Origin: Ramichloridium luteum
Taxonomy: Eukaryota; Ascomycota; Dothideomycetes; Mycosphaerellales; Dissoconiaceae
Assembly: GCA_002368545.1 (NCBI GenBank)
Contig: MTSC01000003.1
Coordinates: 62,001-126,000 of the forward strand
Length of the DNA stretch: 64,000 nucleotides
Direction: 5' to 3'
Made by a program: the position numbers and the translations under genes. A model generated the notes under the pieces. It saw only the letters and a list, made by a program, of their open reading frames with translations. It ran no database searches and was not told the DNA's origin. Below are positions 51,091 to 61,767 of the stretch, piece by piece. Numbering within the stretch: the first letter of the stretch is position 1; every line of letters starts with the position of its first letter.

Positions 51091-51936
51091 ATGCGGTTAC
51101 ATCTGGGCGCGATCTTGGGCTCGCTCGCAGTAGTGCAAAGGGTCGCTGCCGATGCGGATTTCGATAGCGTCAAGACCCACCTGGTGAAGTCGAATGCCAA
51201 CAAGGATGCCGACAAGCCCAACAAGTACTTCCACGAAGCCACATTCCATCAACACTACGATGGCCGCTTCGCCGAGAAGCCGCTCATGTATGATGAGCGG
51301 CAAGACCGCCTCTCATATCTGATTCAGACCTATCTGCGGACGATGAACGACATCGGCGTGGAAACATGGCTTATGCACGGCAGCCTGCTGGGCTGGTGGT
51401 GGAACCACAAGATTATGCCGTGGGACACGGATGTGGACGTGATGATGACGGAGAAGTCGTTGCACCACCTCGCCAAGTTCTACAACATGTCCGTCCACCG
51501 CATCCACCTGCCGAACCTGTGGGACCCGCGGCAGTATCTGCTCGAGATCAACCCGCATTATGCGGATGGCGCTGTGGACCCGGACAACCGCATCGATGCG
51601 CGCTGGATCGACACGGACATCGGGCTGTACATCGACATCACAGCCATCCGGGTGAACAAGACGGCGCAAGCCAAGGGTAGCGATGGCGCCATGATGTCCA
51701 AGGATGGGCATTCGTATCAATACGACGACATTTTCCCACTACGCGAGACGACATTCGAGGGAATCCCCGCGCGGATTCCCTTCGCGTACGCCGACTTGTT
51801 GTCCGAAGAATATGGCGAAGAGGCATTATCGCATCTGTCCTTCGAAAACCACCAATACGACATGAAGAAGGAAGAATGGATCCCCAATGCGCGAGCGAAG
51901 TCTGGGCCGAGTAAGAAGGGCAAGAAAGAAGCATGA
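51091..51936 (+). CDS. LicD-family protein, secretory pathway
   Basis: A single-exon, 281-residue protein. The ATG at 51091 is chosen because a signal peptide starts there (MRLHLGAILGSLAVVQRVAADA); the frame is open upstream but only with a GTG. The LicD core is clear: LMHGSLLGWWWNHKIMPWDT followed by DTDVDV (Asp112, Asp114, Asp116), the metal-binding acidic motif of this nucleotidyltransferase-like fold, and later DARWIDTDIGLYIDITAI. LicD proteins transfer phosphocholine in bacteria; fungal members such as Mnn4 relatives act in mannosyl-phosphate decoration of glycans in the Golgi. The C-terminus is a short lysine-rich tail (SKKGKKEA) without a membrane anchor. The donor substrate is unknown. 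Confidence 0.88.
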   Translation: MRLHLGAILGSLAVVQRVAADADFDSVKTHLVKSNANKDADKPNKYFHEATFHQHYDGRFAEKPLMYDERQDRLSYLIQTYLRTMNDIGVETWLMHGSLLGWWWNHKIMPWDTDVDVMMTEKSLHHLAKFYNMSVHRIHLPNLWDPRQYLLEINPHYADGAVDPDNRIDARWIDTDIGLYIDITAIRVNKTAQAKGSDGAMMSKDGHSYQYDDIFPLRETTFEGIPARIPFAYADLLSEEYGEEALSHLSFENHQYDMKKEEWIPNARAKSGPSKKGKKEA

Positions 51937-52885
51937 GGCGCTACTCGCTATGAAATCCACATTGAGCCCACCTCGGAAAGAAACGCCCAGGAGGGTGTTC
52001 ACTCTGCCTTGCGACGGTGAGGATAAGATGAAAACAAGGCGGCGCCGAATGCAGACAGTCCGGTACGAAGTCATGGCACAGCAAGAAGTATGTATCATTA
52101 GCAACAGCATGTGGTATTAGCAACAGCATGTGGTCTAGTGTAATGTTTCCGTTCATGGGCTCGCCGCTGGCATAGTGTGTGAGCGAATCGATTGGCGGCT
52201 CGAATTTAGCCTGAATGCTGTCAAAGCTGCCGTAATGAAGAACAAAGGATTCAGGCGCGTGACATCGAGCCGTTTTTCGGATCTGCGCATTGATATTCCG
52301 ATAGTGATCGCCTCTGCTTCTGTACATTCCCCTGAAGTGATTTAGGCTGTTGAATAAGGAGCCACACAGCTTTAGCCTTGATCGCACTCTTCCACGCGAG
52401 CCAAATCCTAGCGAAGGCGGAGATGGCACGCGAGGGTGCAAGCTTTCCCCAGCCTTTTCTCCACGTTTTGGAGCTTGGGCGGATGATCTCACCGGCAAGC
52501 TTCCTGGGACCTCAGATTTCAATGGCTGATCTGTTGCTTCATTGGGTCAAGCACGAGGTAAAACGGATGGCGAACGTGGTGCACATGTGCCACGGCATAC
52601 CCATCAGCCTCTAAAGAAACGGTAGGTCGGTACTTTGAATCGTGTAGATCGAGAGCGTATATGTACAGCGTGCATGACCCGCGTGGTCGCTTGCTTTCTC
52701 CTCTCGATCTCCCTCCGCGCGCGGCTCTGTTTTGGAAGGCACGACTTCGATCATCGCGGTGTCAATACCGAGGATCACCTCTTGTCTCAGACTTTGATTG
52801 CTTTGCTATATCATTTCCCGCAAAGAAGGCCCCCCAGTCTTTCTCCTGCGCCCACAAACACCCTTCTGCACACAAAGAAGTCAGC
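51937..52885. other. Intergenic; contains a 19-bp tandem duplication
   Basis: 949 bases without a convincing gene. The only structure seen is the tandem repeat at 52097-52134. A C/T-rich leader precedes the epimerase start. Confidence 0.45.
52097..52134. repeat. Exact 19-bp tandem duplication
   Basis: ATTAGCAACAGCATGTGGT at 52097-52115 is repeated immediately and perfectly at 52116-52134. Perfect identity suggests a recent slippage event. Confidence 0.95.
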
Positions 52886-54287
52886 ATGCTTTCGAAGTCT
52901 CTCAGCTTAGTCCTCGCCGCCACAGCGCCCGTGGCGGTGATGGCGCAATGGGGCTACGGAGGGGCGAACCACGGCAGCCATGGCTCGGGGTCGGGACCCG
53001 ACTCCAACTCGGGCTCACCATTCCCGCCATTCTCGGGTGACGCATTTCAAAAATACACACTGTCTGCCAAGGGTATCAATGCGACCTTCATTCCATATGG
53101 CGCTCGGTTGACGAATCTTTTCGTCCATGACAAGAACGGCAAGCCGCAGGATGTCGCAGTAGGATATGACGATGCAACGCAATACGCTCGCGACTCCGCA
53201 ACTGTGCATACATACTTTGGCGCGGTGGTCGGGCGATATGCCAACAGGCAAGTAGACAGAGCAAGTTATCCTGTTGGCTCTAGGAGGGGTAACTGACTCG
53301 CTGCATGCACAGAATCAAGAACGGCACCTTCAGTATCGACAATGAGACCTATCACATTCCAGAGAATGAGAATCAAGGACACGACACTCTCCACGCCGGA
53401 GGTGCTGGCGGCTACGACGTACAAAATTGGACTGTGGCCGCACAGACGAGCGACAGCATCACCTTCACCCTCTACGACAATGAGCTGTCTGGTTTCCCAG
53501 GCGCCGTGCTCAACGTCGCGACTTACACCCTCACTGACGAGCCGGCCTGGATCTCTCGCCTTGTATCAATTCCGCTAACAAAGTCGACACCAGTCATGCT
53601 GGCTAATCACGTCTACTGGAACCTTGGCGCGTTCGTTGACGCCGAGGCGGTGACCATTCTGAACAACACCCTCTACATGCCCTACGCCGATCGCTACATC
53701 GGCACTGACGGCATCTTGGTCCCGACTGGCGAGCTGCGCGTAACCAAGGGTACACCGTTGGACTTCACTGAGCCAAAGACGATCGGCAAGGACATCAACG
53801 ATACGTTGAATAACTGCGGCACCGGCTGTGTCGGCTACGACAACGGATTCATCCTCGATCGCTCACCCTACTCGGCGCCTCACGATCCTACCCTTGAGGT
53901 CCTGCGTCTGTATGCCCCGTCCACCGGCATTCAGCTGAGCGTCGAGACGGATCAGCAAGGCCTGCAGATCTACTCGTGCAATGGCCAGAACGGCACCATT
54001 CCCGTGAAGCAGAGCCAGCAGCACGGCACTTCAACCACATATGTAGAGAAGTATGGCTGCGTCGTTATTGAGACGCAAGATGTAAGTTCCCCGTGCCTCT
54101 GCAGAGCATCGAACGTGCTCTCAACGCTTGGGATCGTGTAGTGGACAACCTTACTGATAACTTCATTCTGCAGTGGATCGACGGCATCAACCAACCCCAA
54201 TGGGGCCGCCAACAATACCAGATCTTCTCGCCGTCTACCCAGCCGGCTATAAACTCCCAAAAGTACAAGTTCAGCGTCAGCAAGTAA
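52886..54287 (+). CDS. Secreted aldose 1-epimerase (mutarotase)
   Basis: Three exons: 52886-53247, 53313-54081 and 54174-54287 (introns of 65 and 92 bp), giving 414 residues. The first intron is GC-AG: CAACAG|GCAAGT to ATGCACAG, joining VVGRYANR to IKNGTF in the conserved mutarotase block; no GT donor fits phase. Residues 1-~20 are a signal peptide (MLSKSLSLVLAATAPVAVMA) followed by a Gly/Ser/Pro linker. Family motifs include NATFIPYGARLTNLFVHDK, GHDTLHAGG with its His, LANHVYWNLG with the catalytic His, and CVVIETQD with the C-terminal Glu near the splice. It interconverts alpha and beta hexose anomers. Export and a linker suggest action on extracellular sugars. The GC donor has full consensus. 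Confidence 0.93.
53248..53312 (+). other. GC-AG intron in the aldose 1-epimerase gene
   Basis: Donor AG|GCAAGT is the strong GC-donor consensus; the acceptor is GCATGCACAG with a possible CTGAC branch about 15 bases before the end. Splicing rejoins the Arg codon AG|A and the mutarotase core. Confidence 0.85.
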
Positions 54288-54559
54288 AATTTGGAGATTC
54301 GAGGAGGTCACAAAATAGGATTATTTGGTATTTGGTTGGCCATGTTTGGACACATAATTAAATTCCTGCCATAATACCCCAAAAGACAGTCTTGTTCTTT
54401 TATTGCTTCATTTGCTGTTCTGACAAGATCAACTGTACACGATCTTTCGGGTGGATTCGTCTCGAGTGCTCGCAAACAGAATCGTGATGGTAAAATTCAT
54501 CGAAGTTTCCCAAGAAAGAGGAACGCCAGTGCGCCGGAAATGCCGTTGTTTCCACGCGT

Positions 54560-55667
54560 TCACAACCTCGATCGGTCATCCGAAGAAGAAGGCGCTTTAA
54601 CCTCAACAAGTAGCTTGCCTATATAAATCGTCAGCTTGTAATCCTTGCTCAAAAAGCACATGTTGTGACTTACCGGTATTGACACCTTCATACAACGCGC
54701 GCAGAGCCTCCGGCATCTTATCAATGCCACCCTTTAGGATTGTCTCTTGACGCTTGATCTTTCCTTCCGCCAGCCATTGCGCCAGCTCCTTCTTGGCAGC
54801 CGCGTATTGCTTGACGTAGTCAAATACGATGAAACCCTGCATGCGGATGCGCATCGAGATGATCATGAGGTAGTTCTTCGGGCCCTGCACCTCCTTCGTG
54901 TTGTATGCGCTGATGCCGCCGCACATGACGAAGCGTGCGAACGGCTTGGCGCGCGCGAGCGCCATGTCGAGGATCTCACCGCCGACGTTGTCGAAGAAGA
55001 CATCGATCAGCGGCTTCGTGGCCGCGCGGAACTGTGCCGCAAAGTCCGGCGCCTTGTAGTTCAGCGCTGCGTCGAAGCCGAGCTCGTCGACGAGCCAGCG
55101 GCACTTGTCGTCCGTACCGGCGAGACCCAGCACTTTGGCGCCCTTGATCTTGGCGATCTGGCCGACCACGGTGCCCGTGGCGCCAGCGGCGCCCGAGACG
55201 ACCACGAAGTCGCCGGCCTTGACTTGGCCGACGTCGAGGATACCAAAGTAGGCGGTCAAGCCCGTCATCCCGAGCACACCGAGCGAGTCCGTCATGCGGC
55301 CGTTGGCAGGCAGCTGAAGCTTCTGCACGGCCGACTCCGGCAGGACGGCAAGCTCGGTCCAGCCAGAATCCGCCGAGACGATGTCGCCGACCTTGAACTT
55401 GGGGCTCTTGCTCTGCAGGACTTGTCCGACACCGTTACCGCGCATGATTGCGCCTATTTGCACGGGAGGGATGTATGAGCGCGTGTCGTTGAGCCAGCCG
55501 CGCATGGCAGGGTCGAGCGAAAGGTAGTTTGGTTGATAGAGGACTTCGCCATCTTTCAGTGCGGGTACGGAGGAGACATCATTTTGCTTGATCGTGAAAG
55601 TTTCTGCTTCAATGTGGTTCTTCGGTCGCTTGGCCAGGTGCACCGATTTGAATGTCTTCTGAGCCAT
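54560..55667 (-). CDS. Zinc-free medium-chain reductase (alkenal/prostaglandin-reductase type)
   Basis: Two exons on the minus strand: 54674-55667 and 54560-54618 (55-bp intron), giving 350 residues. The start is ATG 55667 (MAQKTFKSVHL); an upstream GTG at 55673 is not a start. The short second exon adds KLLVEVKAPSSSDDRSRL and replaces a false read-through end. Motifs: LDPAMRGWLND of the alkenal reductase family; VLGMTGLTAYFG; the NADPH loop SGAAGATGTVVGQIAK (GxxGxxG type); and DVFFDNVGGEILD. There are no zinc cysteines of alcohol dehydrogenases. It reduces alpha,beta-unsaturated aldehydes or ketones with NADPH, often for detoxification, probably in the cytosol. Convergent with the epimerase gene, 3' ends 272 bp apart. 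A long open frame on the opposite strand (54747-55478) is a shadow. Confidence 0.93.
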
Positions 55668-56191
55668 GGTCACAATGTATTATAGTCGAGGTGATGTGAA
55701 TGTTCAATGATTGGTAGTGCAGGAAGATAGCGTGCGACCCAGCGTGCCAGCCTATATACTGTTTTGTGTGTGTTTTGATCTTCCGAGGGTTCTATTCATA
55801 CCCGAGGCTCAACCGACGGTGACACTGATTACTCACATGCCGCATGTCATTGTCGGCGCCACCGAGTGATGGAGAGCCGGTGGGTAATGGGCTGGGCACC
55901 GGAGTACCCTTACGCTTTCGGTGCGGCTTCCGGCCTCATCGGCAAGCGGCGGCCACCTGGCACGCCTGGGAAATCGCGGGGCAGAAGGGTTCTGTTGTCG
56001 GGTAACTTTCCCTCCTCGTGAACGTAGTCATAAGTTTTGGAGGCAGAAGACTCACACCTGGGTAATAATTGTGCGAGCTAGGTTTATGCTTAATATCGAT
56101 CACTTGTAACAAGCCAAATTGTGAGAGAAGAAACGCCAGGCCAGGAATGAGTCCCGGACATTTCGGAAGACTACCTCAACCACACATCACC
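55668..56191. other. Divergent intergenic region, reductase and PheRS genes
   Basis: 524 bases, no gene. It probably holds both promoters. Confidence 0.45.
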
Positions 56192-57863
56192 ATGCCCGGC
56201 CAGCGCGGTCCTGTGCCGGTGCCCCTCAATGACTCCAATGGCGCGGGGAAAGACCTCACACTCGATCTCCTTCACGAACTCGAGAACAATGACCCGCTAG
56301 AGACCGAAACTGCGTACCCCTCGGTACCGCAGCCGGAGATGAAGGCTGCCCTCGATCGTCTGGCTAGCCGAGGAATGCTGGAGTACGACACGAACGAGAC
56401 CGAGCACGTGGTTCTCACAAGCGAAGGCCAGCAAATCGCAGAAGAAGGAAGTCATGAGTACAAGGTGTGGGAGGCCGTGAAGAGTAGTGGACGGTTGTCT
56501 CTGAAGGATTCGGCTCTTGCGACGCCGGCGGCCAAGCTCGGACAGGGCAATGCTTTCAAGCTGAAGTGGGTCAAGAAAGATGGGGACTCCTTGGTGCTGT
56601 GTGACGGGATGGACACGGTCAAAGATGCTACACGGGAGGTGCTGAAATACGTCGATGAGTACCATGTCATGCCGGACCCGAAGCAATTGAAGGACTACCA
56701 GAAGCGCAAGCTCGTCTCCACTCAGAAGATCCTCACATACAAGGTCCGAAAAGGACCGCGGTGGGCTAAGGAGATCCCCGTGGAGGTCACTGATCTTACT
56801 TCAGAAATGCTCGAGGATGGTAGCTGGAAGACTGCAACCTTCAAGCCATACAACTTCAACGCATATGGTGCACAGCAAAATTCTGGTGCTCTTCACCCGC
56901 TCAATAAAGTGCGAGAAGAGTTCCGGAAGATTTTCTTCAACTGGGATTTCATTGAGATGCCAACAGGAAGGTAAGGCGCTGAATTCTAGCTTCAGATTTG
57001 ATTTTATCCGCTGACCATATACCAGATTCGTGGACACGGGATTCTGGAACTTCGATGCGCTCTTTGTACCGCAGCAGCACCCTGCACGAGACATGCAAGA
57101 TACCTTCTACGTTTCAGATCCTCCGGTCTCGGGACCCCCTGGACCAGATGAAGAGGCAGACAAAGCGCTTAACAAGATGGAAGCCGAGAGCCAGCTCTTC
57201 TCTACTGGCAAGGAGGCAGGATCGACCAAGCTTGATTACGAAAAGTACTACAACAACGTTAAGGCTGTCCACCAGGATGGCGCTTTTGGCTCGATCGGAT
57301 ACCGATACCCGTACACAGACTCAGAGACCACTCGCCTTGTTCTGCGAACCCACACCACAGCCGTCTCGACATACTGCCTGCATCGCCTGGCTGCGAATCC
57401 TCGGCCAGCCCGGTACTTCTCCATTGACCGAGTATTCCGTAATGAAACTGTGGATGCCACTCACTTGGCAGAGTTCCACCAGATTGAGGGTGTGATTGCG
57501 GATTACGGCCTCACGCTGGGCGGTCTCCAGGCCTTCCTCGGCAAATTCTTCTTGCAGCTTGGAATCTCCAATCTGCGTTTCAAGCCGGCTTACAACCCCT
57601 ACACTGAGCCCAGTATGGAAGTCTTCGGCTTCCACCAGGGTCTCAACAAATGGGTCGAGATTGGAAACAGCGGCATGTTCCGACCGGAAATGTTGCTCGC
57701 CATGGGTTTGCCGGCGGATCTGCGCGTGTACGGGTTTGGTCTGAGCTTGGAGCGGCCGACGATGATCAAGTACGGGGTCAGCAATATTCGTGAGCTGCTG
57801 GGCCACAAGGTCGATTTGAACTTCATCGAGAGCAATGCTGCGGTACGACTAGACAAGGACTGA
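56192..57863 (+). CDS. FRS2: Cytosolic phenylalanyl-tRNA synthetase alpha subunit
   Basis: Two exons: 56192-56970 and 57026-57863 (55-bp intron), giving 538 residues. I start at ATG 56192 (MPGQRGPVPVPL); ATG 56147 upstream in frame would add 15 residues. The N-terminal winged-helix tRNA-binding region (to ~200) precedes the catalytic class II core: HPLNKVREEFRKIFF, FWNFDALFVPQQHPARD (motif 1-like and ATP site), TTAVSTYCLHRLA, FSIDRVFRNETVDATHLAEF (motif 2) and GFGLSLERPTMIKYG (motif 3 with its Arg). With the beta subunit it charges tRNA-Phe. Length is close to yeast Frs2 (503 residues). No mitochondrial presequence. Confidence 0.97.
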
Positions 57864-58325
57864 ATGTTGATGAGATGGGTCAGAAGTCTTGGATGTGTTC
57901 AGAGCGATGTACACCGATCTCGCATTAAACGGTGCCAGACGCGCAAAGAGAGATAAACGGTTATGAAGTCAATGAGACGGAAGTGATTCCCAGTAAATAT
58001 GCGGCGTATGAGAAGGCGAACTCTGTTCTGAAGGTTAAAATTTCTTTTGACACTATGAAACTACTGTGATGACCGTGGTCGTCAAGCTACATAATTCCTT
58101 CGCTTTCCTTCCCAATCAAATCCTGTGTGCAGTATCACTGCGCCCAACGATGTTCCAAAGACCAAAGAATGAAAGCATGATATCCAACACTCCTACGCCT
58201 CGCACACGTGCCTTTTCCTTATTCACCGTCCTTCCTTGTTTTTTCTCCTCGTCAGGGCGTACTTCAAAAATTCGTTCCTCAAATCAACGCACGCAAACAC
58301 AAAAACACGATGATTGGCGAAAGCT
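57864..58325. other. Convergent intergenic, nothing recognised
   Basis: 462 bases between PheRS and the oxidase 3' ends. Confidence 0.4.
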
Positions 58326-60241
58326 TCACAACCCATCGTCAAGCTGGTCCACGACGTTCGTGCCAGTCCAATCGGCCCATTCGCGGCAGGTCTGGGCCAT
58401 GGTGTTGGGGATCCGGAGCTGACGGACATCATCTGGACGCTCGAGCAAATTCATGAAGAAACCAGCCGACCCGTGCCACGTGAGATGACAATGGAAAGGC
58501 CAGACGCCGGGGTTGTCTTGATTCCATTGCACGACGATGTAGTGGCCTGGCAGGAGTTGCTGCGTGTCGCGACGCTGCGGGTTGTGCGGGTTCGTGACGG
58601 TACCATTCCAGCAGCTGCCGAAGGAGTACGGATCCGGGTTGTCCTCGGCGATGAAAGGAGGCGTGCCGCCAAAGACCGTCTTGTCATCGCACTTGCCCTC
58701 AGCGAGGATGAACATGTTGTGACCGTGCAAGTGCATCGGGTGGGGCATCCAGCCGGTGTTCTCAACGACAAAGACGATGGAGCTGTTGCTGCCGTAGTTG
58801 TGCACATTCTCGATGTAGGGAAAGTCGAGATTCCCGATCTTGGCCTCGAGGAGATCCGGGTCATTATAATTGGTGCGGAATGTCCGACCGGCCATGTACC
58901 ACAGCAGGTGGGTGCCGTTGGATTGGGCAGTGATTGGAATGACTGACTCAACTGACGGCGCCGGAGGAGTAATAGGATAGAAAGGAGTGGTGAGTGCAAG
59001 ATCATCGTTACCGCAATACTCGTTGTATGCATTAGGCCCTGGAAGCGACTTCGGGAAAAGTCTCGGGTCTGCACCATTATAGTAGATTGCAGCTTTGGCC
59101 TCTGTCTGGCCTTCACGCTGAGAGCATGGTGCAATCCAGGAGCGCATCCATACAGCTGAACCGGGATTCATCCAGGCTTTGACGACAACATCGCTGCGTT
59201 GACCAACGGCAAGCGTGATGTGGTCAGTCTCGTATGGTTCTATGGGAACGAAGTCGTTTGCGATGACAAGGAACGTGTGGCTGTCGATAGTGAACTTCTG
59301 CGTCGCCGAGCAGGCTGCATTGATTAAACGCAGGCGGTACGACTTCCCAGAGGTGAATGCGTATCTCGAAACGTTGGCGTTGTAGCCGACGTACGGGTTG
59401 AGGCCGTTGATGAGATTGTTCTGCGACGGTGGGATTTGCTGCTCTGGGAATGGTGCCATCAACGTCGGGATGAGATCGTGGTACGACTCATGGACCCAGT
59501 CGCTGAGCATGACGGGACCCAGATCTTCATCGTAGTGCGCGTTGCGAGGACCGTAGACAACAATGGGACCAAATGCGCCATTTGTTGCTTGCGCATCGTA
59601 GTGACTGTGGTACCATCCGCTGCCGTAAAGCTGCGCTTGGAATCGATACGTGAAAGACGAACCCGGTGCGATCTAATTTGACGATTAGTCTTTCCCAAGG
59701 TAACGTAGGAGATGAGAAACGTACTGGACATTGGCTGACACCCGGGACACCATCCATCCAGGAAGTACCCTTCTGAAGGAAACCGTGCCAGTGAATAGAA
59801 GTGCCTTCTGCCTCGACGGCGTTGGTCACTGTGACTTCGATCCAGTCACCCCAGTTGGCCTCGATCAGAGGACCGGGCACTTGGTTGTTGACCATGTAAC
59901 ACTCCATCGGGTAGCCATCCGGAGCGCAAGGACCATGCGAGACAGTGAAGTCGTAGTGCCGTGTGACGCCGGTCTCGGGCCATTCCCAGTAATAGTCTGT
60001 ATCGTTTGCCTTCCAATCACCCCAAGGGTACGAGCTGACAAGCGAATCTCCTCCGTTGGCCGAAAGATATTCTGGAAGATACGAGGTAGTTCCCGTGAGT
60101 TCTTTAGTAACTAGTACATGTCAGTACATCTCAACTTTCAGATCATTGTGGAGCGCGCTCACACTCAGCGTAGTAGTCTGCAATAGAGGCACCAGGTGCA
60201 GCCAGCATGGCCGGGCCACTGACTGGTGCGACCGCAGCCAT
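58326..60241 (-). CDS. Laccase-like multicopper oxidase
   Basis: Three exons on the minus strand: 60163-60241, 59725-60110 and 58326-59672 (introns of 52 and 52 bp), giving 603 residues. All four copper motifs are present: HWHG (133-136), HSH (177-179), HPMHLHGH, and HCHLTWH (549-555) with the T1 Cys at 550. The T1 axial position, ten after that Cys, is Phe560, as in high-potential fungal laccases. These enzymes oxidise phenols or metals and reduce oxygen to water. The start is ATG 60241; the N-terminus (MAAVAPVSGPAMLAAPGASI) is only a marginal signal peptide, and upstream sequence is open and hydrophobic but lacks an ATG, so a missed exon is possible. Long open frames on the opposite strand are shadows. 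Confidence 0.92.
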
Positions 60242-61767
60242 GGTCAAAAGAACGAGAGAAGGGCTAAAAGAGTGATCCCTTCCCTCAAGAAGAAAGAATT
60301 ATGCTATTAAAAGGTTAGTAGTGCCGACGGGCGTGGGTGACGAAGGAAGAAAATCACGCAGAGTTGTCGGGTGAGCAGAGCTTTTGTAGAACGAGGATCA
60401 TCGTCAAGGAGTATTGTTCTGCCGTTGCGCACGTTTCAGATGAAGCCGAGCGGCAGCGGTCGTGTAATTATCACCACTACCCGTCTCCGTCTGAATCAGA
60501 CCGCGGAGGGACATCGCAAGTGAGCATGGATGGTACTGCCCGTTTTGGCAGACGGCCTATCAGACCAGCTGTCGCACTAGGATACGTGTTCATCGTGCGC
60601 GGCCTCGATGCACAACTTTGCCGAATGCGCAGTATCGATAGCAGACACACGATCGCATCCAGCTCATCCGCTCATCATTATTCTATCCGCAGAAAAATCA
60701 TATCTCATGATTCCACCTGGTCTCGCAAAGCAAAACGGCCGACAGCTTCGACCAGGTCGCACATCTACCACACACTCAGCAAGGCGCTTCCTGTGGGGAC
60801 GGTCTTGATGTGCCATGTACTCTGGTCGCGCTGCCACGCGTTGCAGGGGAGAGAGACTGGTAGCTTGGGCGAACACCATGCGAACCAGCCGCGGAAACCG
60901 GTTGAACCATGGTGCTGCAACGCGCGCTCTGTTGCCAGCTCGATCGCACGAGCGACAACGGCAATGCCAGGCTTCAGATAGTTAAAGCTCAAGATCTCAA
61001 TTCACAGCAGCTTGAAGAGCTCGCTGCTTCGGCAGACATGTTCACGTTGCCGGGATGCCGTCAGCGACTTCCCTTTCCCTTTGCGGATCGAAACCAGGAC
61101 CGCAGGCGGTTGTCCGGCTCGAAGTGGGTCAACGAAGGATCAGGCAGCCCTGAAATCGAGTCCCGCATCCAGATAATCAACTCGTACGGCCTCGAGCGGA
61201 GGTGGTGCTGTGAGGAAGACTCGTTGCGCCCAATGCAGCAATGCTGTCCATGAATCTTGATGTTTACACGTCGCCGCGTCGACAACCAAGGAGAACAGGG
61301 AAGAACGCCAAGGCATCATTTACGAGCTGTGCACTCTCTATGTATGCGTGAAATTGACCGACCGAATCACTGACAGCACAAAGGCGGAGGTGGCATAATG
61401 AGAATGGAAAGACGTTGGGTTTATGTCGGGACTATTCATTTATCCGACCATGATCTTTGACATGCGCTAGTCCGGAACTGGTGTTGACCAACGGCTGGAA
61501 GATTATTTTCCTTGACACCCATTCGTTTGCTTTTCGCCCTCACGGCCAAAAGTCAGACAGGATTTACGAATGGAAGCACTCTACAGGCTGGTTCCAATTC
61601 GCAGGACAACGTGCAGAAAGTCGGCACTTTGCCGCTCAAAGCGCTCAAAGCGGGAGTCGTCTATTCATGATCATCAATGCGGTGGCACTCCGTATGCGCA
61701 CGACTGCCGACATCGTATTGCTGATCTTGGCCGACGCGTTGCAGAGCATCTTCAACCGCATCGCCAC
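60242..61767. other. Intergenic, oxidase promoter and importin 3' flank
   Basis: 1.5 kb with no convincing gene; open frames at 60337-60981 and 60909-61253 lack family signals. An upstream leader exon for the oxidase could hide near 60242-60330. Confidence 0.45.

Noticed and set aside
54747..55478. 243-residue open frame on the + strand opposite the reductase gene
   Set aside because: The minus-strand frame carries the reductase motifs and a consistent splice; the opposite frame is Arg/Leu/His/Asp-rich without family signal, an effect of GC-rich third codon positions.
58314..58946. 210-residue open frame on the + strand opposite the copper oxidase
   Set aside because: It lies wholly across the conserved laccase domain and shows no independent features.
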